Shown piece after piece: positions 34,424-45,739 of a DNA stretch of 64,000 nucleotides; position 1 is the stretch's first letter; every line of letters starts with the position of its first letter. Source of the DNA: Halichoerus grypus (lineage: Eukaryota > Chordata > Mammalia > Carnivora > Phocidae); NCBI RefSeq assembly GCF_964656455.1, contig NC_135720.1, positions 106,156,696 to 106,220,695 of the forward strand. The letters are read 5' to 3'. The notes under the pieces were generated by a model. It saw only the letters and a list, made by a program, of their open reading frames with translations, had not been told where the DNA came from and searched no databases. A program made the translations under genes and the position numbers.

Positions 34424-34542
34424 AATTTCGGGGGTGCCTGGCTGGCTCAGTAGGTAGAGCGTGTGACTCTTGATCTCAGGGTTGTGAGTTTGAGCCCCAT
34501 GTTGGGTGTAGAGATTACTTAAAAAATAAATAAAAATAGAAA
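34424..34542 (+). mobile_element. Short tRNA-Lys-like SINE (first of a three-SINE stack)
   Basis: Head GGGGTGCCTGGCTGGCTCAG at 34431, body with GACTCTTGATCTCAGG. Duplication TTAAACTGCTA at 34413-34423 and 34543-34553. Confidence 0.9.
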
Positions 34543-34553
34543 TTAAACTGCTA

Positions 34554-34750
34554 GGGGCACCTGGGTGGCCTAGTCAGTTAAGCGTCTACCTTCAGCTCGG
34601 ATCATGATCCCGGGGTCCTGGAAATCAGTCCCACATCTGGCTCCATGCTCAGCGGGGAGTCTGCTTCTCCCTCTGCCTCTGCCCCTCCCCTTGCTTGTGC
34701 TCTCTTTCTCTCCCTCTGTCAATTAAATAAATAAAATCTTTTTTAAAAAA
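34554..34750 (+). mobile_element. CAN-SINE (second of stack)
   Basis: Duplication TTAAACTGCT at 34543-34552 and 34751-34760, the same target as its neighbour. Confidence 0.94.
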
Positions 34751-34767
34751 TTAAACTGCTGAATTTT

Positions 34768-34950
34768 TTAAAAGATTTTATTTATTTATTTGTCAGAGAG
34801 AGAGAACACAAGCAGGGGGAGTGGCAGGCAGAGGGAGAAGCAGGCTCCCTGCTGAGCATGGAGCCCGATGTGGGACTGATTTCCAGGACCCCGGGATCAT
34901 GATCTGAGCTGAAGGCAGGCACTTAACCGACTGAGCCACCCAGGCGTCCC
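34768..34950 (-). mobile_element. CAN-SINE, antisense (third of stack)
   Basis: Duplication AAACTGCTGAATTTT at 34753-34767, with one mismatch at 34951-34965. Confidence 0.94.
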
Positions 34951-34995
34951 AAACTGCTAAATTTTGAGGCACTTTGCTATATAGCCATACACGAC

Positions 34996-35840
34996 TAATA
35001 CACTGGGTTATTCATAGTCTGGAAGAGCTGAACATTAATACCAGCATAGTAGAGTTATCCATTGTTTACCATCATTTTGTTTTTTTTCTCAAACAATCTA
35101 TCACCTCACATCTTCAACCTAACTAGATTAGGGAAAGGCCCATGACCCAACCTGGACCAATTGGATCCTCTCTGCTCGTGTTAGTACTTGGGACACAGAA
35201 AGTGGCTCAGCTGTGGGGAGGAGACAATATGGATGGAAAGACTAAGGGTCAAGGCCGCCATTTTGGAGCAGTTATAATGGGGTCCATGCAAGTGGATGGG
35301 AACAGGAAGGCCAGTGTGTCAGGGAGAAGAGATTTTCATTGGGTGTGGAGGGAGGGAAGAGGGGTGGAGAAAGTGCCTGATGATATTCTAAGCCCCATGA
35401 GGCCTGGCTGCCTTTCTAGCATTTGGATTGGAAGACTCTCCTTCCTTAGAACTATTCCCCATTTTACTTGCTCTCCTATGAGTGAGTTCCCTCTCTTGCA
35501 ACCAAAAGAGCCTTGAATATGCTGCCCACCAGCCTCTCTATAGCGCTGGCCTGGGGAGTGGCTCCTCCATCTGCGGCAGGCCAAGTATCCCACCAGAGAC
35601 TAAGCTTTATTATTACTGCTCTACAATAACGGCTACAGATTGAGTAAAAGGTCCTCTCAGACCATCCAACTCCTTTTGCCTTAGCTCCATTTTCACCAAG
35701 TAATCCTTTGATTATTAATGTACTTCAATTTTAAAAGTTGTGTTCTGGCCAGCTGACCTAATCACTCCAGTGGCTGGATAGGTTCATGCCCATTATAAAT
35801 TCACAGACTGGCTCTCGGGTACAAATCATTCTGGGTAACC
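34996..35840. other. Intronic sequence, possibly old repeat
   Basis: Contains a 124-codon + strand ORF (35142-35516) without recognisable similarity. The region looks like diverged repeat. No gene is supported. Confidence 0.45.
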
Positions 35841-35844
35841 CCCA

Positions 35845-36475
35845 CTTCATTTCCACTGGCCTTGTTCAAGCCCTGTCACTTGGCCAATGAACCACTGCAG
35901 AGGCCTCCGGAAGGCAACCTCCCCCGCTCCAATCCATTCTCTTCAACTTCTCTTCTTAATACACAAATCTGGTGCCTCGATCCCTGCTCAAAACCTCTGA
36001 TGGGGCCCCAATGCCTCTGGAATGACGACGCTGGGCTCCTGCTCATCGTCCACCACATCTTTCTGTTCCCTCGGACTACTCTCCGCTCTTCCCACATAGT
36101 GTTACTCCGGGTTCCTCAAATACTACTGGTGCCTCCCCAGCTCTGCTCATGTTCTTGCCACGGCCCCGGCATTCCTTTCCCCTGGGTACCTCTCCTTCCT
36201 GTTCACTTTCCCTCAGCCCTCTCTTTGGCCCCCTCCCTCTTCCCTTTGTACTTCCAAAGAACTTCCTCCCTCCTTTATAACACACACTGTGGTTGGCTTG
36301 ACTTATAATTAGTCATCTTCATTTCCACCCCTGGATCATGAGCCTCAAGAAGGCAAAGACTATGCTTTGCTCATATTTATAGCCCCGCTCACCCCAGGAC
36401 CAACTATAGCATCTTCCATCAATGTTCCATGCTAAAGGAACATGTCAAGGCACTTAGCTGGTGTTGGGAGGTAGC
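35845..36475 (+). mobile_element. L2 LINE 3' portion
   Basis: CT-rich L2 pattern ending ATGAGCCTCAAGAAGGCAAA. The 148-codon ORF at 35862-36308 lies inside it and is not a gene. Confidence 0.65.
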
Positions 36476-36479
36476 AGGC

Positions 36480-37523
36480 ACTCGACAAATGGCCACCAGA
36501 TTGATTACAGTCGGTTGCGGTTGTATGGACAAACTCTCCCTGGACGTAATCACTAGGTAAGATGCCCACCTAGCCTCTGCTATGCGGAGCTGAGAGAGCG
36601 GAGAGAGCTGCATCTATAGTGAAGCAATGAATGAATCCCAGCCCAACTTTTTTTTAATAAAAAAGGAGGCACAATTTCTCGCATCCTGATAAACTAACAT
36701 GCCTCTCCCCTTTTCCTGTCTTTCCCCCTGTTTCTACATTGCAACTGTGACTTACAGGCACATTACAGAATGCTCGCTTCAGGTCAAAACACTGCCGAAT
36801 GGGGAGGGGCTGAACCCTCCCCCCTCCAGCTATCCAGTTTATGTCTTTTAGAGAAAGGGCATATGAGTCAGCCCATCAGTGACTTTATTGTAATTCTTTC
36901 AAAAGAGTCAGCATCCACACGTGAAGGCGGAAGCAGAATCTGGTCCTGATTTGTCCACTGACACCCCCTGTCCTGTCCCCAGCTGTCCTTCTCCCCTCCA
37001 GAGTTGTGTGAAGGCCTCAGCTCGCAGCAAACCAGAGACAGACAGCATGGAATCCTAAAGAGCAGAAGCACTTCAGGTGATCTCAGAGGACTCTACACGG
37101 TCATTCCCAGAGCCGCTGAGGAAGGAGCGCTGATCAATAAGCAAAAACCAAACACAGCCCTTAGATAGAACAAATAATTTCTCCTTTTTTTAAGCAAACA
37201 TGAAAATTTCTACACACTAAGTTTCTGCCTTTCAGAGGCTATACTGTAAATGAATATGGCCTCAAATCAATGCTTACCCCACAGGGTCTACAAAGGCAGC
37301 AAAGCATAGGGCCCAGACCCCTAACCGCCACCAGAGCGACCCACAGAGACCTCCAGGGCCTGCCAGATTGTGGAACGTGAGGATCTGCAGCGACTCTGGC
37401 TTTCTGGGGGAGTCACACCTTTGTCAAGAAGCTGTCTTCCGTGGTGGGGCTTCACCTTTCACTTCCTGGTCATTCTTCAGATGGGAACAAACTTTTTATT
37501 ACCTTATAGGAGTTATGCTCTTA
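36480..37523. other. Intronic sequence, nothing recognised
   Basis: No gene or clear repeat seen. Confidence 0.5.
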
Positions 37524-37537
37524 AAACAAAGAATAGA

Positions 37538-37705
37538 GGGGCACCTGGGTGGCTCAGTCGGTGAAGCATCCCACTCTTGGTTTTGGCTCAGGTCACGATC
37601 TCAGGGTCATCCCATGCCAGGCTCCTCGCTCAGCGGGGAGTCTGCTTCAGATTCTCTCCTTCTGCCCCTCCCCCCCAAATAAAAATAAATCTTTAAAAAA
37701 AACCC
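37538..37705 (+). mobile_element. CAN-SINE, older, shortened
   Basis: CCCACTCTTGGTTTTGGCTC subtype with an internal deletion. CAAAGAATAG at 37527-37536 and 37706-37715. Confidence 0.92.
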
Positions 37706-37715
37706 CAAAGAATAG

Positions 37716-38180
37716 AAAAAATGGAGATGGAGGGCAGGGGGCGTGGCTCACTCATGAGCTAAAGGACTGTTTCCCTGCCCACAGGCCAACTAGGATGTAC
37801 TCAGATTCGTGCCTCAGCACATTTCAAGTTACCACGTGAGAGGGACCACTGGGGACCCTTCCAGGGAGTAGAACTCAACAACCATTAGAGGCAGAAATGC
37901 TTCACGCCGTAGCCTGTCACACATGCACATTCCGAAACTTTATGTGCCATTATTCCCTCCTCCAAATTTTTCTTTTTATGAGCAAGCCTTCAGTATTTTT
38001 ACAAATGAAAGGAGTAGGAAGTACGCGCAGCACAAACAGGTTTCCACCTGACAAGGCGTTTTGCAGGAATTAGCTCAGCATCCATTTTTCCTTACTGCTA
38101 TCTCTTCATAATGACACAAAATATGTCCCTTCATCCGTGCCGATGTATAATTTGAATACCATAATGTCAAGGCATCATTC
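37716..38180. other. Intronic sequence, nothing recognised
   Basis: No feature seen. Confidence 0.5.
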
Positions 38181-38194
38181 ACAAAACCATTTTA

Positions 38195-38310
38195 TCTTTA
38201 CTTTTTTTTAATTTTTTTTTTAAAGGCTCCACACCCAATGTGGGGCTCAAACTCACCACCGCAAGATCAAGAGTTGCAAGGTCTACTGACTGAGCCAGCC
38301 AGGCACCCCA
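38195..38310 (-). mobile_element. Short tRNA-Lys-like SINE, antisense
   Basis: GAGCCAGCCAGGCACCCC end. Duplication ACAAAACCAT at 38181-38190 and 38311-38320. Confidence 0.9.
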
Positions 38311-38464
38311 ACAAAACCATCTTTTCAAACTTTTTTGACTGTAACCTATAAAAAGAAATACATTTTATCTTGCAAGTCATGTATGTGTATCCATAAAACA
38401 TATGCATGTAATATAAACTCATTTATGCAACACAATGCATTCTGACATCTTTTTGACATTTTTT

Positions 38465-38638
38465 AAAAGATTATTTATTTATTTATTTGAGAGACCATGA
38501 GCAGGGGGAGGGGTAGAGGGAGAAGCAGACTCCCCAGTGAGCAGGGAGCCTGATACTGGACTCGATCCCAGGACTCTGGGATCATGATCTGAGCCAAAGG
38601 CAGATGCTTAACCAAGCTCTGAGCCACCCAAGCACCCA
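38465..38638 (-). mobile_element. CAN-SINE, antisense
   Basis: GAGAGACCATGAGCAGGGGG subtype. ACATTTTT flanks both sides. Confidence 0.9.
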
Positions 38639-38647
38639 ACATTTTTA

Positions 38648-38975
38648 AAGAAGATTTTATTTTTTTATTTTTTTATTTTTTTTTTAAGATTTTATTTATT
38701 TATTTGATAGAGACACAGCGAGAGAGGGAACACAATCAGGGGGAGTGGGAGAGAGAGAAGCAGGCTTCCCGCTGAGCGGGGAGCCCGATGTGGGGCTCGA
38801 TCCCAGGACCCTGGGACCATGACCTGAGCCGAAGGCAGACGCTTAACGACTGAGCCACCCAGGCGCCCCAAGAAGATTTTATTTTTAAGTAATCTCTACA
38901 CCCAACATGGGGCTCGAACTTACAACCCCAAGATCAAGACTCAGAAGGTCTACCAACTGAGCCAGCCAGGTGCCC
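38648..38975 (-). mobile_element. Short antisense SINE, interrupted
   Basis: Tail AAGAAGATTTTATTTTT at 38648; body 38887-38975 ending GAGCCAGCCAGGTGCCC. Split by the young SINE 38665-38869. Confidence 0.88.
38665..38869 (-). mobile_element. CAN-SINE, antisense, nested in SINE
   Basis: Perfect duplication AAGAAGATTTTATTTTT at 38648-38664 and 38870-38886. Confidence 0.96.
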
Positions 38976-38988
38976 CTCTTTTGCCATT

Positions 38989-39180
38989 ATTTTTAAAGAT
39001 TCTATTTATTTATTTGAGAGAGAGAGAGAACAAGAGCAGGAACATAAGCAGGGGGAGTGGGAAAGGGAGAAGCAGGCTTCCTGCTGAGCAGGGAGCCCGA
39101 TGTGGGGCTCGATCCCAGGACCCTGGGATCATGACCTGAGCTGAAGGCAGATGCTTAACGACAGAGCCACCCAGGCACCC
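38989..39180 (-). mobile_element. CAN-SINE, antisense
   Basis: Duplication CTCTTTTGCCATT at 38976-38988 and 39181-39193. Confidence 0.96.
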
Positions 39181-39193
39181 CTCTTTTGCCATT

Positions 39194-39389
39194 TTTAAAA
39201 AAGATTTTATTTATTTATTTGACAGACAGAGAGAGCGCATAAGCAAGCAGAATGGCAAGCCGAGGGAGAGGAAGAAGCAGGCTCCCCGCCAAGCAGGGAG
39301 CCCGATGTGGGGCTCGATCCCAGGACCCCCAGATCATGACCTGAGCCGAAGGCAGATGCTTAACCGACTGAGCCACCCAGGCACCCCAT
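39194..39389 (-). mobile_element. CAN-SINE, antisense
   Basis: Uses the same target again: CTCTTTTGCCATT at 39181-39193 and 39390-39402. Confidence 0.96.
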
Positions 39390-39402
39390 CTCTTTTGCCA
39401 TT

Positions 39403-40085
39403 ATTAAAAGACCACCATCCTCTAAATGGATTTCATGACCTTATTGCATTGGAACTTATGGTCTGAAAACAGTAGTTTATAGTATTTCACAGAAAAGTAG
39501 CATTTTACGGCAAATAATGAAATCCTACCTAAAGAAGAGGACCTTAAAAATTCTAGGCAGACGAGTTGACAAGGAGTAAACTTTTTGCTTCTTATTTAAC
39601 TTTCAACTGCCAGGACACTTTAAAAGCATTTTAATAAACAAGCATTTCAACAAAAGCCTTTAAACAATCTCAAAACGTTGTGGGTCACACTATTCCCTTT
39701 ACTCTGAAGAAGAAAGAAATTGAAGCAGAAAAGTTACCTCCACTCACCCTCACCCCCGCCGTCCCGAATCTATATTAAAAACTCACATCTGTTCAGGAAT
39801 TAAAATTCAGCAATATCTGCTAAAGAATCTTAAAATTGTTGTTGCTTCAAATTATGACGTGCAGCACAAACAGGTCCTGGCAAGGTTACCATGGAGATTA
39901 AAGGAGGTAATATAAGGGAAGTACATGGTGGCTCCTGCTATCATTCAGCTTCCTGGGTTATCTTTTCTTGGATATGTCTGATCTCTGCATGGTCAGTGGG
40001 CTCAATCCCTCGCTGAGCACCTGCCCTGCTGGGCAACAGAGAACAGAGTCCCTCAAGGAGTCTACCGGCTCCATCAATAAAAATA
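39403..40085. other. Intronic sequence, nothing recognised
   Basis: No feature seen. Confidence 0.5.
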
Positions 40086-40089
40086 AATA

Positions 40090-40168
40090 TCATTAACAAC
40101 TAGGATTCTATGCAAACTGGTGCAGCTACTCTGGAAAACAGGATGGAGCTTTCTCAAAAAGTTAAAAA
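40090..40168 (+). mobile_element. Small L1 ORF2 fragment
   Basis: CTCTGGAAAACAGGATGGAG ... CTCAAAAAGTTAAAAATAG pattern of L1 ORF2. Confidence 0.75.
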
Positions 40169-40202
40169 TAGGGGGGCGTCTTGAGCGGCCCAGTCGGTTA
40201 AG
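40169..40202 (+). mobile_element. SINE head fragment lacking its 3' part
   Basis: GGGGGGCGTCTTGAGCGGCC then CAGTCGGTTAAGC and stops abruptly. No TC-rich region or A tail follows. Confidence 0.75.
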
Positions 40203-40523
40203 CTTTTGAACCTTGCAAAAAACATAAAAACCCTAGAACAATTCATTTATTCCTCCAACGGATAATTATTGTGAGCATCCCATGCCAGGCATGATGCTAT
40301 ATTCTGGGATTATGGGGTCCAAAAAATAGGAGACACAACCATAGCCCTTATGGTGTCTACAAAGAGTTTAGTGTTTGAGAAAATACTGCGCATTCCATTA
40401 ATATTACATAACATACAACTGTTTTACACTCCCTTATCTGTAAAGGGAGGTAAGATTACATCAGTGGTTCCCCAAGGTAAAGATTTCACAGACAGAAAGG
40501 CTGTCATAAAAGAAATACTTAAA

Positions 40524-40719
40524 GGGACGCCTGGGTGGCTCAGATGGTTAAGCGTCTGCCTTCAGCTCAGGTCATGATCCCAGGGTCCTGGGATTGAGTC
40601 CCGCACCGGGCTCCCTGCTCAGCAGGGAGTCTGCTTCTCCCTCTGTCTGCTACTCCCCCTGCTTGTATGCTCGCTCACTCTCTCTATGACAAATAAATAA
40701 ATAAAATCTTAAAAAAAGA
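40524..40719 (+). mobile_element. CAN-SINE
   Basis: AAAGAAATACTTAAA before, and the same with extra A after. Confidence 0.94.
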
Positions 40720-40816
40720 AAAAGAAATACTTAAAAAAAAGAAAAAGAAAAATGATATGATTTCTTAATATAATTCTTTAAACTGAATTAATTGTCATAA
40801 AAAAAAAATCACCACA

Positions 40817-41010
40817 GGGGCGCCTGGGTGGCTCAGTCGTTAAGCGTCTGCCTTGGGCTCAGGTCATGATCCCAGAGTCATGGGATTGAGCCCCACATCG
40901 GGCTCCCTACTCGGCGGGAAGCCTGCTTCTCCCTCTCCCACGCCCCCTGCTAGTGTTCCCTCTCTCGCTGTGTGTCTCTCTCTGTCAAATAAATAAAATC
41001 TTTAAAAAAA
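40817..41010 (+). mobile_element. CAN-SINE, young subtype
   Basis: Near-consensus. AAATCACCACA on both sides. Confidence 0.96.
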
Positions 41011-41023
41011 GAAATCACCACAT

Positions 41024-41340
41024 ATCCTTATTTTTTCTTAAACTATAAGCCAGGTTTTGTCCTGGTATTAAAGGATTCATCAGAGCTTGCCCATGTCTCT
41101 CTTTCTAGGATTCTCTGGTTTTCTTTTACAGCACTATTTACATGTAGAATCTGCCCAAATATCCCCCAGAATTGCAGAAAGGCTGGACATTGAAGGGCCC
41201 TTTCTGAGATCGTCATAATGCACACAGCAAATTCTGCTTCCACCACTCGCCTTGAGGGCTGGGAAGTATTAAGGGACAAAGGTCTAGGGACTGGCAGGCA
41301 GAAAGGGACCTGGCAATGGTTGGGGGTCTACTATAGGTCT
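41024..41340. other. Intronic sequence, nothing recognised
   Basis: No feature seen. Confidence 0.5.
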
Positions 41341-41344
41341 GGCC

Positions 41345-41520
41345 CAATAGTTGGTACTTTTCCCACACATTACTTTATTTAACATTGCAACAATCCTGGG
41401 AGAAATACATCTTTCTTTATCCCCACTTTACAGTTGGAGGAAACTGAGCTCAGAGAGGTTATGTATCATGCTCAGTGTCACAACAGCTAGTAATCAGAAT
41501 TTAAGCTCAGATCTGTCCTC
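41345..41520 (-). mobile_element. MIR, antisense
   Basis: TCCCCACTTTACAGTTGGAG ... CACAACAGCTAGTAATCAG pattern. Confidence 0.85.
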
Positions 41521-41524
41521 TTAT

Positions 41525-42285
41525 TACCATCAACCCACTTCACTGACAGGAAGAGATATAAGAGAAAGGACAGATGCAGGAAAGTTTTAAGAGATGTATA
41601 TGCCTTTGCCACAAAAGGAATTTGCAACTATATTCAAAAGACAATTTAGATAGCTGATGATACGTCACTCTATCTACGAGTCAACAGCTTCGGTGCCTCT
41701 AACTCAGTCTCTTTCCTGATCAGCTCAGCAAATACCCTCCTCTGCCCCTGGACTCTGTCTGTCCCTTTCCCTAGAAATGAGAACAAGAAGCCCCTGACCC
41801 ACTTCTAATCAGTCCTAGGAGAGCTCTTGCTTCCGGCCCAGGTCTTCAGCCGTTAACTTGTCTATTTAACATCTTTTTATCGTTCACTTCCTGTGTACCG
41901 GGCACTGTGCTAAGCAGACAGCATGGAATAAGACACATCCATGCTTGGAGAAGCCCAGGCTGTAGAATAAATATCTGTAAATAGACACTGACCTCACAAA
42001 CTGATAGGCGTTCACCCAGAGCCAATGGAAGGGAGAATCCAGATAGGCTTCCCGGAAGAGGTGTATAAAACAGGTCTGGTGGGAGGCAAGGGCCATCAGG
42101 TAGAGATTAAGCAGAGGATCACAGGCAGCAGGACAAGGAAGCAAGCAGCGGGTCCCAAATGGAGCCACCAGCTCTCTCTCCAAACATGCTCTTCCTGGTT
42201 CACTGGCCCTTGCACCAGGATCACCGTGGACCCAGCTCCTCAAGCCAGAACCTTCCACAACTCTCTGCCCTCCTTTGTCCCTCAC
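41525..42285. other. Intronic sequence, probably old repeat in part
   Basis: Opposed ORFs of 88 and 133 codons (42025-42291 +, 41884-42285 -) overlap each other and resemble no known protein. Confidence 0.45.
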
Positions 42286-42289
42286 TTCT

Positions 42290-43310
42290 AGTGAGTCAGA
42301 GTCCTGTGTAGGCTTCTAAATCTCTCACACATTAACCGTTCCTTCTCTCTCCTCACTCCTCATCCTGGCCCAGGACCCCCACTTCTCCAGTGACAGCCTC
42401 CAAACTGGTATCAGGTTACTTTTGCTCCAAGAGAATGCGATCCACACAGAGCATCCAGCCTGATCCTTTGTTAAAGGGGGGTGGTGGGGAAGGAGAAAGG
42501 AAAACTAATCTGATTCTGTCATTATCCTGCCGAAATCCTTCCCCAGTTCCTAGTGCCTTCAAGATTATGCCCAAAGTGCCTGACGGGACTGACGAGACCC
42601 TTGGTGGTCTGGCCTCTGCTGACTATGCTAACCTCAACTCTGATCACCACTTCCAGCTTCAGTGTGCTACAGGTCCTCTAACAGGGAGGCTTGCAACCCT
42701 GGCTGCCCATCAGGACCACACGGGGAGCTTTAGAAAACACCAGTGCCTAGGTCCCACTCCCAGGGATTCTGGCCGATGCTGGAAAGCCTCCCAGGAGTAC
42801 GAACGTGCGGCCAGGGTGGAGGACACTGCTCTCGTGGAACACATCTTTTTCTCATGTCCAGGTCTACTGCCCTGTCTCTGTCGCTAGAGGCAGACACCAA
42901 AGCTCTCCTAGCTTCCTGGCCATCAAGCCGGGGACTTCTTGTCTGTCTTTCTCACAGCTTTATTTCTAGCACCTAGAACGGTGCCCAGATCGTAGTTGGT
43001 GCTCCATGAATATCCACAGAAAGGAATGATGAGTGATTGCTTTCCCCCTTCTCCGGTTAGATCTCACTCATTTTTTAGGATCCAGCTTAGATTTTCTAAA
43101 GGACACCCGCCTACACACCCCATTCCTCTGGTTTGGAGTAGGCTACCACGGGTGATCTTAGCACCCAAGATTTCCTGCATTATAGGATATATGCCACCAC
43201 ACTGTCTGCATCCATCACTTAGGCTGTAAGCTCAGAGGGGCCCCTGTCTGCGTGGCCCCTAGCAGAGTGCCTAGCATATGGTGGGTGCTGATTAAGTCAG
43301 CGCGGCATGA
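42290..43310 (+). mobile_element. L2 LINE fragments with a MER5A-like piece
   Basis: L2 pattern ending near GGGTGCTGATTAAGTCA. A MER5A-like segment at about 42688-42770. The 165-codon ORF 42390-42887 crosses these repeats and is not a gene. Confidence 0.6.
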
Positions 43311-43790
43311 GTAAGTGGAAGTGGGCGAGCACGGTGTGTTGGTGTGTTACGGCGAGTGTGGTGTGGCTGGAGTAAAGGCAGTGGTGGGAGGCGGAGCTGG
43401 GGACGTACTTGGAACAGGCTGTGAAGGGCCTGGTATCAGGACTAAGGAATTGGAACAGTGTTTAGACAACAGGGAGCCCGCAGAAGTTTTCAGTGAAGTG
43501 ACACGATCAGTTGAGTTTTAGGGCAATCACTGGCTGAGGCCCGGAGGGCCGGGGGGACGCCGGGAGGCCCGGGGCAGGGAACCAGATGGGAGTCTAGAAC
43601 AATAGCCCCGGGAAAAGAAGAGGAGGAGGGCGCCAAGGCCTGAAAAGAGGGCCCCGAACTGAGAGAGACAAAACAGTACTTGCAGACCGTGAGGCCGGGA
43701 GGGAGAACGAGGCACTGTCACCTTCTGCTTGGGAGCCTAGCGAGGTGGCGTCGGAGCACAGCTGAGTGTGGCGTCACAATCAGAGAGGCG
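43311..43790. other. GC-richer intronic stretch, nothing certain
   Basis: The 43400-43560 part looks like an old interspersed repeat. No promoter or exon is convincingly supported. Confidence 0.45.
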
Positions 43791-43794
43791 GCGT

Positions 43795-44222
43795 TGAAAG
43801 CCTGGACTCGGGAACCAGGCTGGCTTGATTCAAATCTTAGCTCCGCCAACTTACTAGGTCTTGGTCCTGAGGAGCTCACTGTCGCTTCTTCAGTTGTTCG
43901 TCTGTTAAATGGGGATCGTAGTAGTTTCTACCTCACAGGGATGTTAAGACTGAATGAGGTAAGGGGCGCCTGGGTGGCTCAGTCGTTAAGCGTCTGCCTT
44001 CGGCTCGGGTCATGGTCCCGGGGTCCTGGGATCGAGCCCCACATCGGGCTCCCTGCTCTGCGGGAAGCCTGCTTCTCCCTCTCCCACTCCCCCTGCTTGT
44101 GTTCCTTCTCTCGCTGTGCCTCTCTCTGTCAAATAAATAAAAATCTTTAAAAAAAAAAAAGACTGAATGAGGTAATACACGTAAATGTTCAGCCATTGCC
44201 TGGCACACGGTGAATGCCACGT
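43795..44222 (+). mobile_element. MIR, sense, interrupted by a SINE
   Basis: GGCTTGATTCAAATCTTAGC ... GTCTGTTAAATGGGGATCGT, continuing after the SINE with CCTGGCACACGGTGAATG. Confidence 0.88.
43963..44158 (+). mobile_element. CAN-SINE inside MIR
   Basis: Perfect duplication AAGACTGAATGAGGTAA at 43946-43962 and 44159-44175. Confidence 0.97.
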
Positions 44223-44264
44223 CAGAGTTAGCAGAACGATTTCTATGTATATAGCATGGTGGAT

Positions 44265-44722
44265 TATCCGCAAAGACGGCTGCCAATTCCTTCCACCTCT
44301 CTAAAGGCCCGCTGCTCCACCCATCAAGAGGTGGAGTCTCTTTCTCCTCGACTTGAATCTGCGCTGGCTTTGTGATTTGCTTTGACTAAGTGATCGCACC
44401 AGAAGCGACACGGTACCGATTCCTGTCCGAGCCTTAGGAGGCCTAGGGGCCTCTGCTTATGCCCGGTTGGAAACCAGTCACCACGCAAAGCTTAAGTTCA
44501 ACCACCGCATGCTAAGAGACCAAGAGTGAGGGAGAGGCCACCAGGAGGAGAAGCTAGGTGCACCAGGCGACAGCCAGCACTAAGGCCCCAGACTTGCGAG
44601 GGAGGCTGCCTTGGAGGCTCCAGCCCTAGCTGAGCCCACAGAATTGTGAGAAATAATAAAGTATTGTTATTTTAAGCTGGTAAGTTTTGGGATGGTTATG
44701 CAGCAACAAAGGATTAAAACTT
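44265..44722 (+). mobile_element. MaLR-type LTR
   Basis: AGGTGGAGTCTCTTTCTCCT, CTTTGTGATTTGCTTTGAC and a 3' end with GTTATTTTAAGCTGGTAAGT. Ancient and noncoding. Confidence 0.65.
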
Positions 44723-44724
44723 AC

Positions 44725-45305
44725 ATACAGGAGAAGAAGGACATCACTAGGGCACTAAGGATTTCATTTTAGACCATCTACTTCAGATGGGGCTTTTTTT
44801 TTTTTTTTTTAAGATGAGGTATTTTGGGTAGAAGATAGTTCCAAGGATAGTAAATAGTTACTTGGCAATATCTAGAAAGGTGTTGGCAGTTCAGGGTCGG
44901 GCTCAGTCTCGAGAAGGGTGGAGGAGGCAGGGATTGGAGAGAGGTCAGCACAAGGACAGGAGTCCTAGGAGAAGGTAAGCTGGCAGGGAGGCGAGAGGAA
45001 TGAGAAGAGGGGTACCAGGAGAGAATCCTGGCCTCACGGGTATGTAAGGGGTTGGTGGAGAGAAGTCTGTGAAGGAGACAAGAAGCATCGGTGATTAGAG
45101 ATGGACAGGGAACTAAGAACCAGGAGCTGGGCTTCGAGAAGAGGTACTGAAGCTCTTCGAGCTACAAACAGCAATGGGTTTGAAGTTAGGAGGGAAGAGA
45201 GCAACTCATTTTCAAATAAAGTGGCAGAGGCAGAAGTCGTATGAGAAGGGGCTAAGGAGGGATGATAACTGAGAAACCAGACGTAGCAAATGTAGATTAC
45301 GGTTT
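44725..45305. other. Intronic purine-rich sequence, nothing recognised
   Basis: T-run at about 44796-44811. No gene. Confidence 0.5.
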
Positions 45306-45309
45306 TAAA

Positions 45310-45705
45310 ACTCTGTGGTTAAAACCAAACTCATAGAAACGGGGAGTAGACTGGTGGTTGCCAGGGGCAGGGGGTGGAGGGATGGGTGAAGATGGTCAAA
45401 GGGCACAGACTTCCAGTTTCAAGATGAACAGGTTCTGGAGATGTGATATACTGCATGGTGACTCTAGGTGACAATACTGTATTGTGTGCTGAAAGTCGCT
45501 ATGAGAGTAGATCTTAAAAGTCCTCGCCAGACACACACACAAAAGGTAACTATGTGAGGTGATGGATATATTAACTAACCTGGATATATTAACTAACTCT
45601 TGTGGTGGTCACTTTGCAATACATATATATGTATATCAAACCATCACGTTGTATATCTTAAACTCACACAATGTTATATATCAAATTAAATGTCAATAAA
45701 GCTGG
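45310..45705 (+). mobile_element. L1 3' end
   Basis: GTAGACTGGTGGTTGCCAGG ... CACGTTGTATATCTTAAAC and an AATAAAG end. Confidence 0.9.
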
Positions 45706-45739
45706 GGGGGAATTAACCTAATTACTTATACCCCCCATT

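Larger units (their letters stand above)
33940..34995 (+). mobile_element. MaLR (MLT1-type) LTR, interrupted by three SINEs
   Basis: Old LTR ending ATACAATAAATGCTTTTGCT ... CACGACTAATACA. Three SINEs sit in its 3' part at about 34430-34950. Noncoding. Confidence 0.75.

Noticed and set aside
35862..36308. 148-codon plus-strand ORF
   Set aside because: Lies in CT-rich L2-derived DNA; no family recognised.
38181..39402. Evenly spaced similar repeats that might suggest a CRISPR-like array
   Set aside because: Repeat units are about 200 bp SINEs with duplications in a mammalian genome; there are no short direct repeats with unique spacers.
42390..42887. 165-codon plus-strand ORF
   Set aside because: Crosses L2 and MER5A-like repeat boundaries; no protein similarity recognised.
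43550..43660. Strong minus-strand acceptor-like sequence (TTTTGTCTCTCTCAG) followed by GC-rich DNA
   Set aside because: The following sequence runs into what looks like an old interspersed repeat, and no convincing donor was found.
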